64,000 bases of DNA from Limnephilus marmoratus (GCA_917880885.1 OU862928.1:12295721-12359720), one strand, 5' to 3'; counted from the first letter of the stretch, positions 1-12,000 are shown. A program made the numbers and translations. Notes: generated by a model from the letters alone, not told the origin.

Positions 1-422
1 ACATCTTGAAAGAATCAAATTAAAATACGTAAAACAATACAAAAGGCCAAAACAAGAAGATCTCCATTAAAAACATCCACCAATGCGCCATCACAGGATC
101 ATGAACGTTTTTAGCGAAAACAAAATGAAAAAGCAATGTTTTTGAATGGAAATCATATTTATCGATCAGATTAAACATCTGTATACAGTATAATAATTAT
201 TTTCAACAGAAAAATGCTACATCTTACCTTTTAATGTTATGCAGAAAACCAAGATGTCAAACCGTTTTGTCCAAGACGCCATTTCCAAATATTTTGTGTT
301 GCCAGTACGCGATTTGTTATATACCTTATAAAACATATCTTTCTCAAGCGATACGCAAAATACGGGGCTGTTTGTTTCATAAAATCAAGAGATTTTAATG
401 TTCATCCATCAAATGACCTGAC
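1..422. other. intergenic, no gene seen
   Basis: AT-rich sequence with no convincing reading frame, RNA gene or repeat boundary. It ends where the first SINE copy starts. Confidence 0.5.
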
Positions 423-839
423 GACCTCCCTAGTCCAGTGGGTAAGCCTCTTGACTCACGATCCGGAGATTGGGGTTCGAACCCGGCATGCGCAAGTAAA
501 TTTTATTTGATTAATTTGTGTTATTTCACAATTAATTCATTTAAAATAATATATATTATAGTATATTTACGGCATGTTCCAGAGTGGAAGATACTATCAG
601 TATCGCCCTGGTGTAAGACCACCATTCAGAATTGAAATGTTGCTTGAAAATGGCTTTAGCCGTGTTTGGTGACCAGATCTGAATAGCCAGGTACTTCCCA
701 ACCCTCCTCTTCCCCACCTCCTTCCCCTCCTCACTACCTTCAGCCTCACAACATACCTAATTTGGGGAAAGCCATAGTCTCACTGGCTTCAGACGGAGCA
801 GTTGAGATTCTTGTACGGTATTTACTGTAAAAAAAAAAA
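423..839 (+). repeat. tRNA-derived SINE, copy 1
   Basis: The head looks like a tRNA gene with pol III promoter boxes: an A-box-like TAGTCCAGTGG near 432 and a B-box GGTTCGAACCC near 474-484. An unrelated body follows, and it ends in an A run near 829-839. The same head-body-tail order recurs at 4040-4516, 51640-52060 and, without its head, at 61569-61745. A short frame across the head is not a gene. Confidence 0.85.
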
Positions 840-1563
840 TCATTTTCTTCAAGATCTTGTGATATATTTAGAAAATCAAAACCAAAACACATTGAAGCTG
901 TATGGATCAGGTGTTCTCGGAAATTTAAAAAAAAATTCTACAACTTCAAGAGTCCACCAATTTTTCCATTTGTGAAGGCACAAGTCGTTTCAGCAAGTTT
1001 TTGTACAATAAAAATAAATCCTCAAATAAGAAGTGTGCGAGTGCTCCGTGTATACGATGTAATAAAAATTTAAAAAAATATATGGAATCACAAAACCCCC
1101 AAAAATACCACAAAAAATAAACCAGTAAAAAAATCCCATCCCACTTATTTTACCCCTAAGTTGGCAACCCTGAGCGAGAGATGGCGAAAATCAAAATTAC
1201 AAACCTATCTTCACAGCTCCATCTATGAAACTTTATCTATGAGTGGCAGCACTTTTACGTCACGGACAGGGGCGTATATCTCTTTACTAACCTTGTAACT
1301 CCAAAAAAGATCGGGTCCATAGATGAACTGAATTGTAGATAGTAGGTAAACGGAAATGACAAATACGCCATTGAACCAATATATCCGGTTCGTCCGGGTT
1401 TGTGATTGCAACTGTCAGTGAATTGTCGCGTTATACCAGTACGTAAATATTTTGAATTTAAAATGTTTCTTACCAAAGCACTTCGTCTTCCTGGCATTAG
1501 CAAATTCACAGATATACCTAAGCCAACTGAAAAAGGGAAAAAGACAAAAGTCAAGTGAAAGTT
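840..1563. other. upstream region of the spliced gene
   Basis: No gene recognised. A short frame starting at the ATG at 1462 ends before the predicted start at 1564, so it could be a small upstream frame in the 5' leader. A stop lies in frame about 33 bases before the ATG at 1564, which supports that start. Confidence 0.35.
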
Positions 1564-4037
1564 ATGGCGACGAAAATGCAGGTGATAATCTCTCATCCGT
1601 TATTACAACGTTGTTTTTATGTTTCATTTTGTCGTTGTTTGTCTAAAACTGAATTTATTTCTCATTGTAGACCCCAACTCGACAAAATCGCACAGCATCA
1701 AGTATAATGATGCCAAGGTACCGCGATTACGTCAAACATCAGAAAGGTATGTAATCTTAAATTGCATCATTATTTATTTTTATATTTATTCAGATTTAAT
1801 CGGCTTACTCCATGTTGTTTGCTAAGGACAAAGCTTTGGAAATGATTGCAAATCGTATAATCGCAAATGGTATAACACTATGGCTTGTTCACAAACTTTG
1901 GTTACTTATATTGATTTCAGTGCATAATGACTTCCCAAGGACCATCGGTGTGGTTGTTCCTGTCGGTTCCATGTCAACTCATAATGAAACCAACTCAGAA
2001 ACACCTCAAAAAGGTCATTAAAAGCTGTGAAAAAATAATTTTAAAATAGCCGGTAACCCTAACCTAACTTAACCTATTTGACCAATTTTTTTATTTTTTT
2101 TTACCATCACTCCTAATGACCTTTCTGAGGTGCTTCTGAGTTGGTTTCATTATGAGGTCACCGTTCCTGTCAAGGGGGAAAGTTTTAGTTTAGAAGTTTT
2201 TCTTGAAATGGAAAAAATAAAATAGTTTTTGTTCCCAAATTTTAGTTTATACATTAAATATATTTATTTCAGATCAAAACGTCAACGCAGGCACCAGCAG
2301 TGAGATTGTTCCTGCCGAAGGGGTCCCAGGAGTTAATGAAGGTATGTACAGTTAATAAACTTAGGCACACTGAATTATAGGACGGTGGGAGTAAATGAGC
2401 TTGCACCATTTCCAATGCCTTTAGGTATCTACAGTACCTATCTGACCTAGGTTTTTGCCGCTAGGTAAGGAACCAAAATACCTAGAGTACGAAGAAAGTA
2501 GTGTAAAAAGAATATATGACGCAAATGTGAATGGTAGAAGTTGGAGACGCCCGAGGAAGACATGGCACGATCAAGTGAATCAGATACTTGAGGCGGCCCA
2601 TGTCAAAAGTAAGAATAATAGAAGAGTATGTATGAGACGAAGTATGAATGTGAGTGAGGCAAAGAGTGTGTGCTGAGACCGAGTTGTTTGGCGGTCCGTC
2701 CTCTCTGCCTACCCCTGCGGAGAAAAGGCGTGATGGTTAGTTAGTTACATATTGGCTTTATAGGCTGCTATCTTTATATATGATCGCAAGATTCAACTCG
2801 AACTAAATGCAATCTAGATAGTGTCTGGATAAATTTTTATCCATTTTATTTTAATACGCGACATCTATTGACTTTCTGCAAGTCTAGGATGAATACCTAT
2901 TTATAATTAATTTTAATTTTTTTTTTTTGTACTTAATAATATGTGCGTTAAGTAAATAAAGATAATGTTGGTAGTTCTTAGTCGAAGCATGATACAGTTA
3001 AAAGTGACCGAATTAATATGGGTTCCGTAGCTCAATCGGTAGAGCTGTTGCCATGTAAGCAAAGGGTCCTGGGTTCGAGTCCCAGCGGAGCCAATATCTT
3101 TCTGATTTTTCTGTCTCCAGATTTCGATTGAGTTTCGCTAATATTGTCTTCATTTAATTAAATATTAACATTTATCATTACTCATTATTTTATTTTCTTA
3201 TAGTATGTATCTGTATGAAATTAGCTTTAGTTAATATAATAAGCCCTGATGAAGCTTGAGCTAAGCGAAATTAAATATTAATAATAAAATGTGGTGTATT
3301 ACAAAGTGTTATAATTTAATATATTTTATTTTGGTTGAAAGGGAATAGTAATTCTACATTATGTTCATCTGATTTTTTCTACCATTCCTTCAAGAACTAA
3401 GATACATATTCTTTTTTTCAGATACAAGCACTCCTGTGAGACCCGGCAGTAGTCATTCAGTCGCAACACACCAAAATGAACATTTTAAGCGTAAGCATAT
3501 TTATAGCTTTTTGTTTGTAGATCATGATTTGGTATATTTTGTTATGAAAAATGTCATAATTTTTTTTCAAATATTGTCTTTCCAGGTAATAAGAAGAGCA
3601 TCTTAACTTATGTGGGACAGATCGCAGCCCAGACTCCGGGGAAGAAAAAGGGGAGTATGGAAATTTTGAAGACCAGGCGTCGGCTGAAATACGTCCAGCG
3701 TATGTATGCCTGGACATTGGAGGTCCAGAGTCATTTTAATAAAAAGTAGATTCTTTATAAACAAAAAATAAAAACGTGTAAAAATAAAAACAAAAAATAA
3801 AACGTGTACGGTGAAGGAGGAAATTATCTGTTTCCTTAGAACGCTGTGGGAAAGTGGTGGGCAACCTCCAATGTTTACATATTTTTGTATAAAGCTTTTT
3901 GTGTTTACATATTTTGACCGTGCATCAACTGAGGAGATGACTCCGAAGGCAGCCGCTGCATAACCCTCCCACGTCTCCTCCGTTGCCATGACCTGGCCTG
4001 AAGACTGACCGTAGCGGACCAACATTCTCTTCGAGGT

Positions 4038-4116
<79 letters not shown>

Positions 4117-4674
4117 GTGAATACCGCACAAGAATCTCAACTGCTCCCGTCTGGAGCCAGTGAGACTATGGCATCCCCAATTGGGGTATGTTGTGAGGCT
4201 GAAGGTAGTGGGGAGGGGAAGGAGGTGGGGAAGAGGAAGGTTGGGAAGTACCTGGCTATTCAGATCTGATCACTAAACACGACTAAAGCCATTTTCAAGC
4301 AACGTTTCAATTCTGAATGGTGGTCTTACACCAGGGCGATACTGATAGTATCTTCCACTCTGGAACATGCCGCAAATATACTATATATTATTTTAAATGA
4401 ATTAATTGTGAAATAACACAAATTAATCAAATAAAATTTATTTGCGCATGCCGGGTTCGAACCCGCGACCTCCGGAATGTGAGTCAAGAGTCTTAGCCAC
4501 TGGACTACGGAGGTCGTCACTACCGGGAAGCCGGCTTAGGGGTGCTGATGCCGAGTCTTGCTTGCGACTGGACTGATGGCTCCGCTCATCCTCGGCGGGA
4601 CTGCCTGAACTCTTCTTCCTTTATATTAATAAACTTTTATTTCAGATACATCAAGTGGCGGAGATGAGACGTGA
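1564..4674 (+). CDS. six-exon gene of unknown function, 124 aa
   Basis: Exons 1564-1581, 1671-1746, 2273-2341, 3422-3490, 3586-3699 and 4646-4674 are each bounded by AG and GT (donors GTGATA, GTATGT, GTATGT, GTAAGC, GTATGT). Together they give one open frame of 375 bases ending in TGA at 4672. The first intron is phase 0 and the other four phase 1, and all junctions stay in frame, which is hard to get by chance. The product starts MATKMQ; it is basic in exon 5 (KKK and RRR runs) and Ser/Thr-rich in the middle. I recognise no domain. Introns hold a MITE, a LINE tail, a tRNA-like sequence and a SINE, so it may be a host gene invaded by repeats; a transposon-borne accessory gene is possible. Reading through the last donor would give a short alternative end at a TAG near 3750. 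Confidence 0.55.
1965..2162. mobile_element. 198-bp MITE with 9-bp duplication
   Basis: About 45-bp terminal inverted repeats (left near 1965-2022, right near 2115-2162) flank a short loop with CCTAACCTAA-like sequence. The 9-bp direct repeat GTTCCTGTC sits on both sides (1956-1964 and 2163-2171). Nine-base duplications are typical of Mutator-like or Merlin families. It lies in intron 2 of the 124-aa gene. Confidence 0.75.
2455..2740 (+). pseudogene. LINE ORF2 3' end (relic)
   Basis: A 3' fragment of a non-LTR retrotransposon. The frame carries the typical terminal pattern of arthropod LINE ORFs (RIYDANVNGRSW..., then CMRRSMNV, then a DR.VWRSVLSAYPCGEK-like end interrupted by a stop). It sits in intron 3 of the 124-aa gene. 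The same tail family is found inside both Harbinger copies (minus strand) and at 63.6-63.9 kb. Confidence 0.65.
3021..3093 (+). tRNA. tRNA-Thr(TGT)-like sequence, probably not functional
   Basis: 73 nt fold as a cloverleaf: acceptor GGTTCCG/CGGAGCC (one G-U), D stem GCTC/GAGC, T arm CTGGG TTCGAGT CCCAG. The anticodon loop CATGTAA would give anticodon TGT, but the near-universal T at position 33 is A and the top anticodon-stem pair is G-A. These defects argue for a tRNA-derived repeat or pseudogene. It lies in intron 3 and is followed 150 bases later by a hammerhead-like motif. Confidence 0.5.
3246..3270 (+). ncRNA. hammerhead-like core motif
   Basis: CTGATGA (3246-3252), a GCTT/AAGC stem and loop, then GAAA (3267-3270): the order of conserved hammerhead ribozyme core bases. 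I cannot form convincing helices I and III. The sequence after it resembles the Penelope-type tail at 51178-51235 (both end in TGTGGT), so it may be a decayed Penelope-derived tail. Confidence 0.3.
3702..3909 (+). repeat. direct duplication, copy A
   Basis: About 200 bases starting just after exon 5 of the 124-aa gene are repeated with modest divergence at 4732-4906, just after its stop codon. Both copies contain AATAAA (CATTTTAATAAAAAG). The duplication may supply two alternative 3' ends. Confidence 0.75.
4040..4516 (-). repeat. tRNA-derived SINE, copy 2
   Basis: Reverse-strand copy of the SINE at 423-839. Its pol III head (B-box GGTTCGAACCC) is near 4455-4465 and its tail is an uninterrupted 74-base T run on the plus strand (4040-4113). 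The very long tail suggests recent insertion. It lies in intron 5 of the 124-aa gene. Confidence 0.85.
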
Positions 4675-4731
4675 TACAGTGAAATAAATAATTAACAACA
4701 TGTACGCACTCGCATACTGCCTGCTAACAAT

Positions 4732-4906
4732 GTATGTCTGGTCATTGGAAGTCTAGAGTCATTTTAATAAAAAGTAGATTCTTTATAAACAAAAATTAGA
4801 GTCTTGACGTGTACGGTGAAGGAGGAAACCATCTGTTTCCTTTGAACGCTGTGGGAAAGTGGTGGGCAAACTCCAACGTTTACATATTTTTGTATAAAGC
4901 TTTTTG
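4732..4906 (+). repeat. direct duplication, copy B
   Basis: Second copy of the segment at 3702-3909, with several small indels. It lies in the probable 3' UTR of the 124-aa gene. Confidence 0.75.
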
Positions 4907-5067
4907 TTTTTGTGTACTGTTTTTGTGCTTGTAATTTGTGCTATTATTTTGTGTGTATTCGCATTAATTGTACATTTTATATAAAAGTTTACAGAATTAT
5001 CGTATTAAGCCAAATAATGTATTAATGGATATTCCATTGGATATATGAACAATTATATAATACTTGT

Positions 5068-5190
5068 CATATTAATATTGTTAATTATATTAACAAAAAT
5101 AATATGACAAGTCCCCGAGGAAGGTACATTGTTCTTGTCATATTATTACTGTTAATTATATGACAAGTACAATGTACCTCGAGGATAAGC
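5068..5190. repeat. AT-rich nested inverted repeats
   Basis: CTTGTCATATTA-type motifs occur in both orientations. The outer arms near 5115-5140 and 5160-5185 (AGGTACATTGT against ACAATGTACCT) form a long hairpin, and a smaller hairpin lies just upstream. This looks like a small foldback element or its remains, immediately before the provirus. Confidence 0.55.
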
Positions 5191-5245
5191 TGTAATACAG
5201 GCGTGAATACGTTATGGCCCGATCAACATTAGTTTCTGACTCGCG

Positions 5246-5564
5246 CTTGTCACCTAATCAGGAAGTCGACCGACCCGAAGACAACACTGAACGAGCCACG
5301 CATCCAGTGCTGCATCTAATCTAACAATGTACGGGTTATCAGCTACAATGGACCCCAGCCGTCTGCCCCTATAAAAGAGATCACCAACTGCTAACCAGCA
5401 CTTATCTTCAACTTATCATTAAAGGGACTATACGTCCCTTGTTGCTAGATTCTTCATTTGAAACTGTTGTACTGTACTGTTTATTATTTAAATAAAATAA
5501 TTGAGTTCATCGAATATTTATTTAACGTGTCTGGTGTTTAAAGTCTATCATCAAAAAGTTAACT
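5246..5564 (+). repeat. 5' LTR of the provirus
   Basis: 319 bp matching 24691-25009 at all but about three positions (the first two bases and one T/C). A TATA box (TATAAAAG) is at 5370-5377 and a poly(A) signal AATAAA at 5491-5496, so promoter and terminator signals are both present. It ends AAGTTAACT. Confidence 0.93.
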
Positions 5565-5581
5565 GGCGCCCAACAAAGGAG
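5564..5581 (+). promoter_or_regulatory. primer-binding site
   Basis: TGGCGCCCAACAAAGG follows the LTR end and shares its last T. The TGGCGCCCAAC start is what is expected for pairing to the 3' end of a tRNA-Lys type primer. Confidence 0.75.
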
Positions 5582-5913
5582 GCTTCTAGAACTACCCCAA
5601 GCGTTCCCGATATCTGGATCTGGCTAAGAAGTTCTGGCTGATATCACTTCAGCCCGTTGAAGTCTCGAACCCACGAATTGTTAATACCATCAAGATACTA
5701 TGAAGAAGATGCTAATAATTTACATGTGAGTACACTTTTTCAAATTTTCGTCTATCCTATAATCCGATAGATCCTTACCCTTTCTTATCCACAAGGACAG
5801 AGTGTAATTTTTCTTTCTCATCCAAGAGCAAGTTATATTTGTAGTATTAGGTAATTAGATTTTTTTGCACTATTAAATTAAATTAAATTTGTTTAAACCA
5901 ATTAATTTAAAAA
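5582..5913 (+). other. provirus untranslated leader
   Basis: No open frame. It lies between the primer-binding site and gag and would hold packaging and splice-donor signals, none of which I can identify securely. Confidence 0.5.
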
Positions 5914-6807
5914 ATGGCGCTACCAAGTCAGTCAATTTCCGCATCAAGCTCTGACTCCATCTTTGAGTACAATGGGTCCCAAGATGAGCTGTATTTTTTT
6001 ATCAAGTCGGCTAGAGGTTTTTTAGCAAGAAATGGGAACACGCCTAATAACGTAGAAAAAATTATCTCTAAGTTGAGAGGTAAAGCCCTTCAAGTGGTCC
6101 TAATGCACGATCATGATATCACCATAGAAAAGATATTCGAAATCTTGCAAAAGGAATGTGGTGATAATAGAACAATTTCGTTATGGCAAACGGAACTTAT
6201 TAATTTTCAGAGAGGAAACCGAGATTTCTCGACTGTTATACATGAGGTCAATAAGATATTGTTTGCGATAAAAATATAAATAACGGAGTCAGTCGGTGCA
6301 ACTAATTCACCGGTGATATTTGCCGCTTATCAAGACACGGCACGAAATACTTTACTAAATATGCTACCGACGCACATCAAGTGCTCAAATTTAAATAAAG
6401 ACTTTGATACCTTGTGCCATGAAATCCGAACTTTGGACGCGCATGGTGAACTTGAAAAAAAAATAATATCGCAACGCCCCTTCGGTACGGAAACACTAAA
6501 AAACAATCAATCTGCATCCAGAATGCAACGTCCGGCTTTCGATCGAGAGCCACGGGGAAACCGCATTTGGCAAAATAATAATAATTTTAACGAAAATTTT
6601 ACACCCCGACAAAATAATTCGTATGCGCCGCGTCAACCCCATAATGAAACCAACTTTGGTAATAAAAATAATAATTTTGTACCGCGCCCACATAGTAACA
6701 GCCAACCGACATTTTTGCCGCGTAATAATTATAATAATAGACGTGAGGATGTCAGCATGCGGACTGCACCTCACCGTCGCCCAGATAGAGGACCGATCAT
6801 TAACTAA
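5914..6807 (+). pseudogene. gag: provirus gag, broken
   Basis: Reads from ATG at 5914 with an in-frame TAA at 6277-6279, then continues in the same frame to 6807. The N-terminal part has the gag pattern of a short structured domain. The C-terminal third is rich in Asn, Arg, Pro and Phe with no CCHC zinc knuckle, as in errantiviruses. The stop at 6805-6807 is created by the Harbinger insertion. The gag C-terminus resumes after 19123 in another frame, overlaps the start of pol and ends in an acidic tail with TAA near 19207. The overlap implies frameshifting to make Gag-Pol. Not functional as it stands. Confidence 0.85.
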
Positions 6808-7069
6808 GGGCCGTCTGTTTCAACGCTTGCTAGAGTTAAATCAAGAACAAAAGACATTGCTAAAGATAAATTTCACCAAAATGCGTTTTTCAATCGATTT
6901 AACATCTTGTTTTGCGTCAGATTTAACTGTAGTTTTTACTTCCCGAAAACCAATAGTTACTCTCTAGTTACTCCGCCATTTTGAAATTTTTGACAGTTCT
7001 TTTCGTTTGACAGTGGTCACGAAGTTACAACACAAAATTACGCGCTTGAACATTGAATAATTATTAATC

Positions 7070-8200
7070 ATGATTAATATTATCGAAGATGATGATAGTG
7101 ACGATGAATTCTTCATCCAGTATGTCTTGCGACGAAAACCAAAAACATTTCGACCCCGTGTCAATAATATGATTATTTGGGACAATCCAGAGTTTTTGGC
7201 GCGGTACCGCATGTCGAAAAATCTCGTCAAATTTGTGACGCATCAAATTGAAGGAGATATTATAACTACTGGAAGGTAAAATTATTCCGTAAAATATTTT
7301 GATAGATCGAAATTTATTCATAAATACTCACACAAATATTTTTATAGGAACAAAGCTGTCAGCCCCATTGACCAGGTACTGATGACGTTGAGATTTTTGT
7401 CTACTGGAAGTTTCCACATGAGCAATGGTGACTTATGCGGACTCCATAATTCCACTGTCTCCAGAGTCGTGTGGCGGGTTATCAAAGCTATTGCTCGATT
7501 AAGGCCGCAATACGTAAAGATGCCATTAGGCGAGGCACAGATGGCGGAGGTTACCTGTTCCTTCTACAATATTGCCAAATTTCCCGGAGTGATAGGAGCC
7601 ATCGATGGAACACACATTCCTATCCAGTCTCCAGGAGGGGACGATGCAGAGATGTTCCGCAACAGGAAGTCGGTATTCTCATATAATGTCCAGGCTGTTG
7701 TTGATTCCCAACTAAAGTTTATGGATATCGTTGCACGCTGGCCCGGTTCTACCCACGATAATACTATTTTTAACAATAGTGCTATCAAAGGGCGATTGAT
7801 ATCGAAAGAATTTAAGGATTTTTACCTTTTAGGGGACAAGGGCTACGCAAACTCAAATTATTTATTAACACCGCTCCGCCTCCCAACAACCCCTGCGGAA
7901 TTGCTCTACAATGAGAGTCATATAAGGACCCGAAACACAGTAGAGAGAGCGTTCGGGGTTTGGAAAAGGCGATTTCCAGCTCTATCGCTAAAATTAAGAA
8001 TAAAAAAAGACAGAGTGCAGGACACAATTGTCGCAGCTGCTGTCTTGCATAATTTATGCATACTGCATAAGGAGATGGAGCCACCAGAAAATGGCCTAAC
8101 ACCGGAAGAGCACCCTCACGAAGAAATGTTGGGCGGACCTCTATTCGGTGGCGGTGAAAAAAGAAATCAATTGATTCATTGTTATTTTGCTAACCTTTAA
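7070..8200 (+). CDS. Harbinger (HARBI1-type) transposase, copy 1, 352 aa
   Basis: Two exons, 7070-7275 and 7348-8200, are joined by a 72-base GT-AG intron and give 352 codons plus stop. The product is the DDE nuclease that cuts and joins the element ends in the nucleus. The N-terminal part has the HARBI1 helix-turn-helix region (FLSTGSFHMSNGDLCGL, then STVSRV). The DDE_4 catalytic acids appear as AIDGTHIPI (D155), GSTHDNTIF (D206) and TVERAFGVW (E268). No stop or frameshift is seen. It differs from copy 2 (14884-16014) by essentially one residue (His for Asn near the C-terminus). A partner Myb-like gene lies convergently downstream, as in other Harbinger elements. Confidence 0.93.
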
Positions 8201-9051
8201 GCCACTTTTGATATTTTTATTTAACAATTTGAGCCATAGTTTATTTTAAATTCAAAATGACTTTCTACGCGTAATTTAGTAAGTAATTTTAAAGTTTTTT
8301 TATGCTTTTGACTTATAGTTATTTTCTATATGTACATTTTATACCATATATTGTCATTGCTCTTCTCATTATTATATGTGTTCTAATAAAAACATAAATT
8401 AACTTTGTAATTTTCCAAGCAATGAAAATAGTTTTATTTTTGTTGTCATTTTTTTATTTATTCCCACAATAAATGTACAATCTACACCAAATTAATATAA
8501 AACACAGGTAAAATTTTAAACGGCATGAATATTACAATGCAACTCATATATTATGTTCATATCATGAATCTGCTTATAAAGGTACATAAAAATTATAATC
8601 GAATTTATTCAACACTACAATAATTATTTATTTATATTTATTCAACACTATAATATAATAATCACACAATAATAATTAAACAATCATGATCATTTTAACA
8701 ATTGAGATCAATTCAGCAAATAAAAACAAAAACGATAGATACCATAACATAGTATTAATTAATATCTGCGTTAAGAGTACATGCCTGATAAGCAGTAAAA
8801 TGATAAACATAAGAAAATTAAGTTTACATAATAGAATTTAAGTATAATAAAACAATTAAGATTATTTTAACAAAAAAGAAATAGTAAGTAACAATAGTGT
8901 AAATGAACATAATATTAATTAATGCCTGCGTTGAAAAGTACCTGCCTAGTAAGCAGTAAAAAATAAAAATCAGAAGAACACACAGGAAATAAATATAAAT
9001 ACAAGAAGTATGCATGCGTGACAATTATACAGAAGAACAAACAAAAGAAAG
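8201..9051. other. Harbinger 1 region between the convergent genes
   Basis: AT-rich, no gene. It holds imperfect direct repeats (ATTAATTAATATCTGCGTT near 8755 and ATTAATTAATGCCTGCGTT near 8913). Copy 2 lacks some short stretches here (16015-16720). Confidence 0.6.
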
Positions 9052-12000
9052 TTAATATTTTTCCTTCTTCAGGAGTAATTCTGCCAACTCCTGTTGAGCT
9101 TCAGCAGCTAAGCGTTCAGCACGGGCCTTATGTTGAAGCTCTTCAGCAGCTAAACACTCAGCAAGGGCCTTCCGCAGGTGCAGCTGGTGAAGCTCAGCTT
9201 CTCGCGCGTCCTTCCTCTTCATGGTATCTTGACTTTCATCAAAATACTCAATTTTCCTCTTCGTCATGGTGCTCAGATTTCTCCTCAATATGGCCGGAGT
9301 AACGGTACATTTCTTCTTTGAACCTACAAATAATGAAAAATTTATAAATGCATTGTCTTAGCGGTAAAACAATTTTAATTACAAATGAGATTAAGCTGCA
9401 CAAATAATTGTTTTAGTTCAGACCTGTTACTAATGGAGAGGCCATCTTTCTTTTGAAAATTGGCTTTTCAACGCTCATCAAGTCGTCTTCCTCCTCCTCC
9501 TGGTCAGAGCTCAAAGGTACAGCTGCAGGTACCTGTACAGCTACAACACCTTGACCGTCAGCTTCAGCTTCGTTTACTTCCACCAGCTCGATGGCGGGTA
9601 CGCTGGTGGTAGTGGAAGGGTTGCTGAACATACCGGGGTACCCTACAAAATGATGAACACTTACTAAAATTTTACTTTTTCAACATACATAAACATTATG
9701 TCATTTTGTACACTCGCATGTTCGACATCTGGTTTTGGGTATATACAAATTATGATTAAGCTAAAAACTTTTTTTTGTATTAGGCAATTCACCCTAAATA
9801 GAGTGCTTTGTGAAGTTAAATACTAACAACTAACTAACCATCACGCCGTTTCTCCGAAGGGGTAGGTAGAGAAGACGGACTGCCAACAACTCGGTTTGCC
9901 TCATTCACATTAATACATTGTCTCATACATTCTTTTCTATTGTTCTGACACTTGACATGGCACGACTCAAGTACCTGATCGTGTCATGTCTTTCTGGGGT
10001 GTCCCTGACTTCTTCCAACATTCACAATATTGTCATATATCCTACTTACACTCCTTTCTTAATTCATTCGCTATACATGCCCAAACCATCTAAGCGTCCC
10101 TTTTAAATATGTATAAAATAATACCATCGCAATCCGAAGTACTGGCTTCTCCCACCATGGACGTCTGCAGAATGCCCTTGAGCCACAGTGTGGTGTCGGA
10201 AACATCAGACGGAGGTGGGCCACCGCCTGTTTTCCTCTGCTCTTGTACCACATTGCTCCATTCCTAAAACAAAAATACACGTCGTTATATACAATATGAA
10301 TGTAATTTACTTTCCAGTAGTTTCGATATCTCCTTAAATTTGAAGTGTCGCATATTTTACGAGATCTTCAATTCAATTTATTAATGATATCGACAATATT
10401 AGAAAAACATACATTATAGCGTTTTTAAAATCGGTTTGTAAGAATATTACATTAAACATAAGTAGTCTACAAACTATACTGGCGATATTAATAGAGCTTG
10501 TCTTTTAAAGGCAGCTTCACTCGCTAATGCCGATATACGAAACGAGTCTAACCTACTACTCGTGTTGTACTTTTGTGATGTTTGTGATACAATAGGTATA
10601 TTGATTAAAAGATCGTCGTCACACACCATTTACTAATGCATGGAACATTTAAAAAAAATAAGGAGATCGAAAAACAATACTTACAGTACTGGCCACTCTT
10701 TTGAGGTTAGCAAACTTCAATCTAAGTTGGCTTGCCGATCTTGGAATGAGACCGGGCAAGCTACTATTGAATTCACTCGAGATGCGTTCCCAGGTTGCAA
10801 TTTTCTGCTTATTGGTACCCGTATCCGTTTTTTTATTAAACAACACTGCAGCATACTTTGCAACCAAATCGTTTAATTTTGTTATTTCATCAGGCGAAAA
10901 ATTGCTGGCCTTATTTCTATAATAATAAAATGTAATGATCAAAACGTACATTAAATTCATGTTATTTCAAGTAAAACAACAAAGCTGGGAATAAATTCGG
11001 TTTTTGGGGGAAATTCCTAAAAAATAAAACTAGTTATTTTTATACTAATTATGGGCCGGAAAAACCGAATCTGAAAGAATTAGGCGGCGGAAAGCAATAT
11101 TAACTGAGTTACACGACTTTAAAATTTTTTATACGCGTACAGGAAAATAGCCATTTTGGAAGTATTCTGATTCCTACAAAATCAAACTAATAGTTATTTT
11201 TATACTAACTTTGGGCCGAGGAATCCGAATCTGAAAGAATTAGGCGGCGGCAAGCAATATTAACTGAATTACACGACTTTAAAATTTTCAATACACACAA
11301 AACATGAAAATATTCATTTCGGTAGCTGAATTTGACTCATTCAGTACAAAATCATAGATAAACAAGAAATCTACGAAAACATGTGCCAGCAGTGTTACCA
11401 GCTCTCAAAAATATTAATCCCTATATCAATAACATAAAAGACACCTCACATGATAATTTATCACATAACACATTAACCTGAAAATAGATAACAGCAGAAA
11501 AACGTACCTTATAAATCGCTCAAGTCTTCTTCGTCCGTATCCTTATCAAATTCGTTTGTTTCGAAAGGTTCCTGACGGATGCGCGGATCATATAAGAGTC
11601 CAGCTAAGCGGTAAAACTCCAGAGTAGGATCCTTCAGGCGTTCTTTGCAACTTTTCAGAAACATGTATCGAGCAAGGTTGCCGGGTATATGCGCCTTAAC
11701 TCTACCAGATGACGACATGGAAGACTTGGCTGCTCGCCATGATGACTCGATAGCATTTGTATGGGCTCCAGAAACAGGATCCTTGAAAGTTAATGAATGA
11801 TTCACCGTTTGGTGAACGTACCCTAAGGCTGACAAGCAATCATATGCCTTCCAGCAGTCACTGATAATAGTTGTACCCTTTTCGATCCATTTTTCAATTA
11901 TGGGAATTAAAGTTTCAGAACTCCGAGACTCGACGGCTACCATAAACACACGGCCGGAACCACGTTCATAGCCGCCAAAGACCCATTGTCCTTCAACATA

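Noticed and set aside
432..484. Functional tRNA gene
   Set aside because: The cloverleaf is incomplete and it is the head of a dispersed SINE family; the same holds near 4450-4510 and 51990-52055.
3925..4140. Frame coding a long poly-lysine protein
   Set aside because: It is the 74-base T tail of a SINE read on the minus strand.
6496..6774. Minus-strand frame across gag
   Set aside because: Antisense shadow of the AAT-rich gag C-terminal region.
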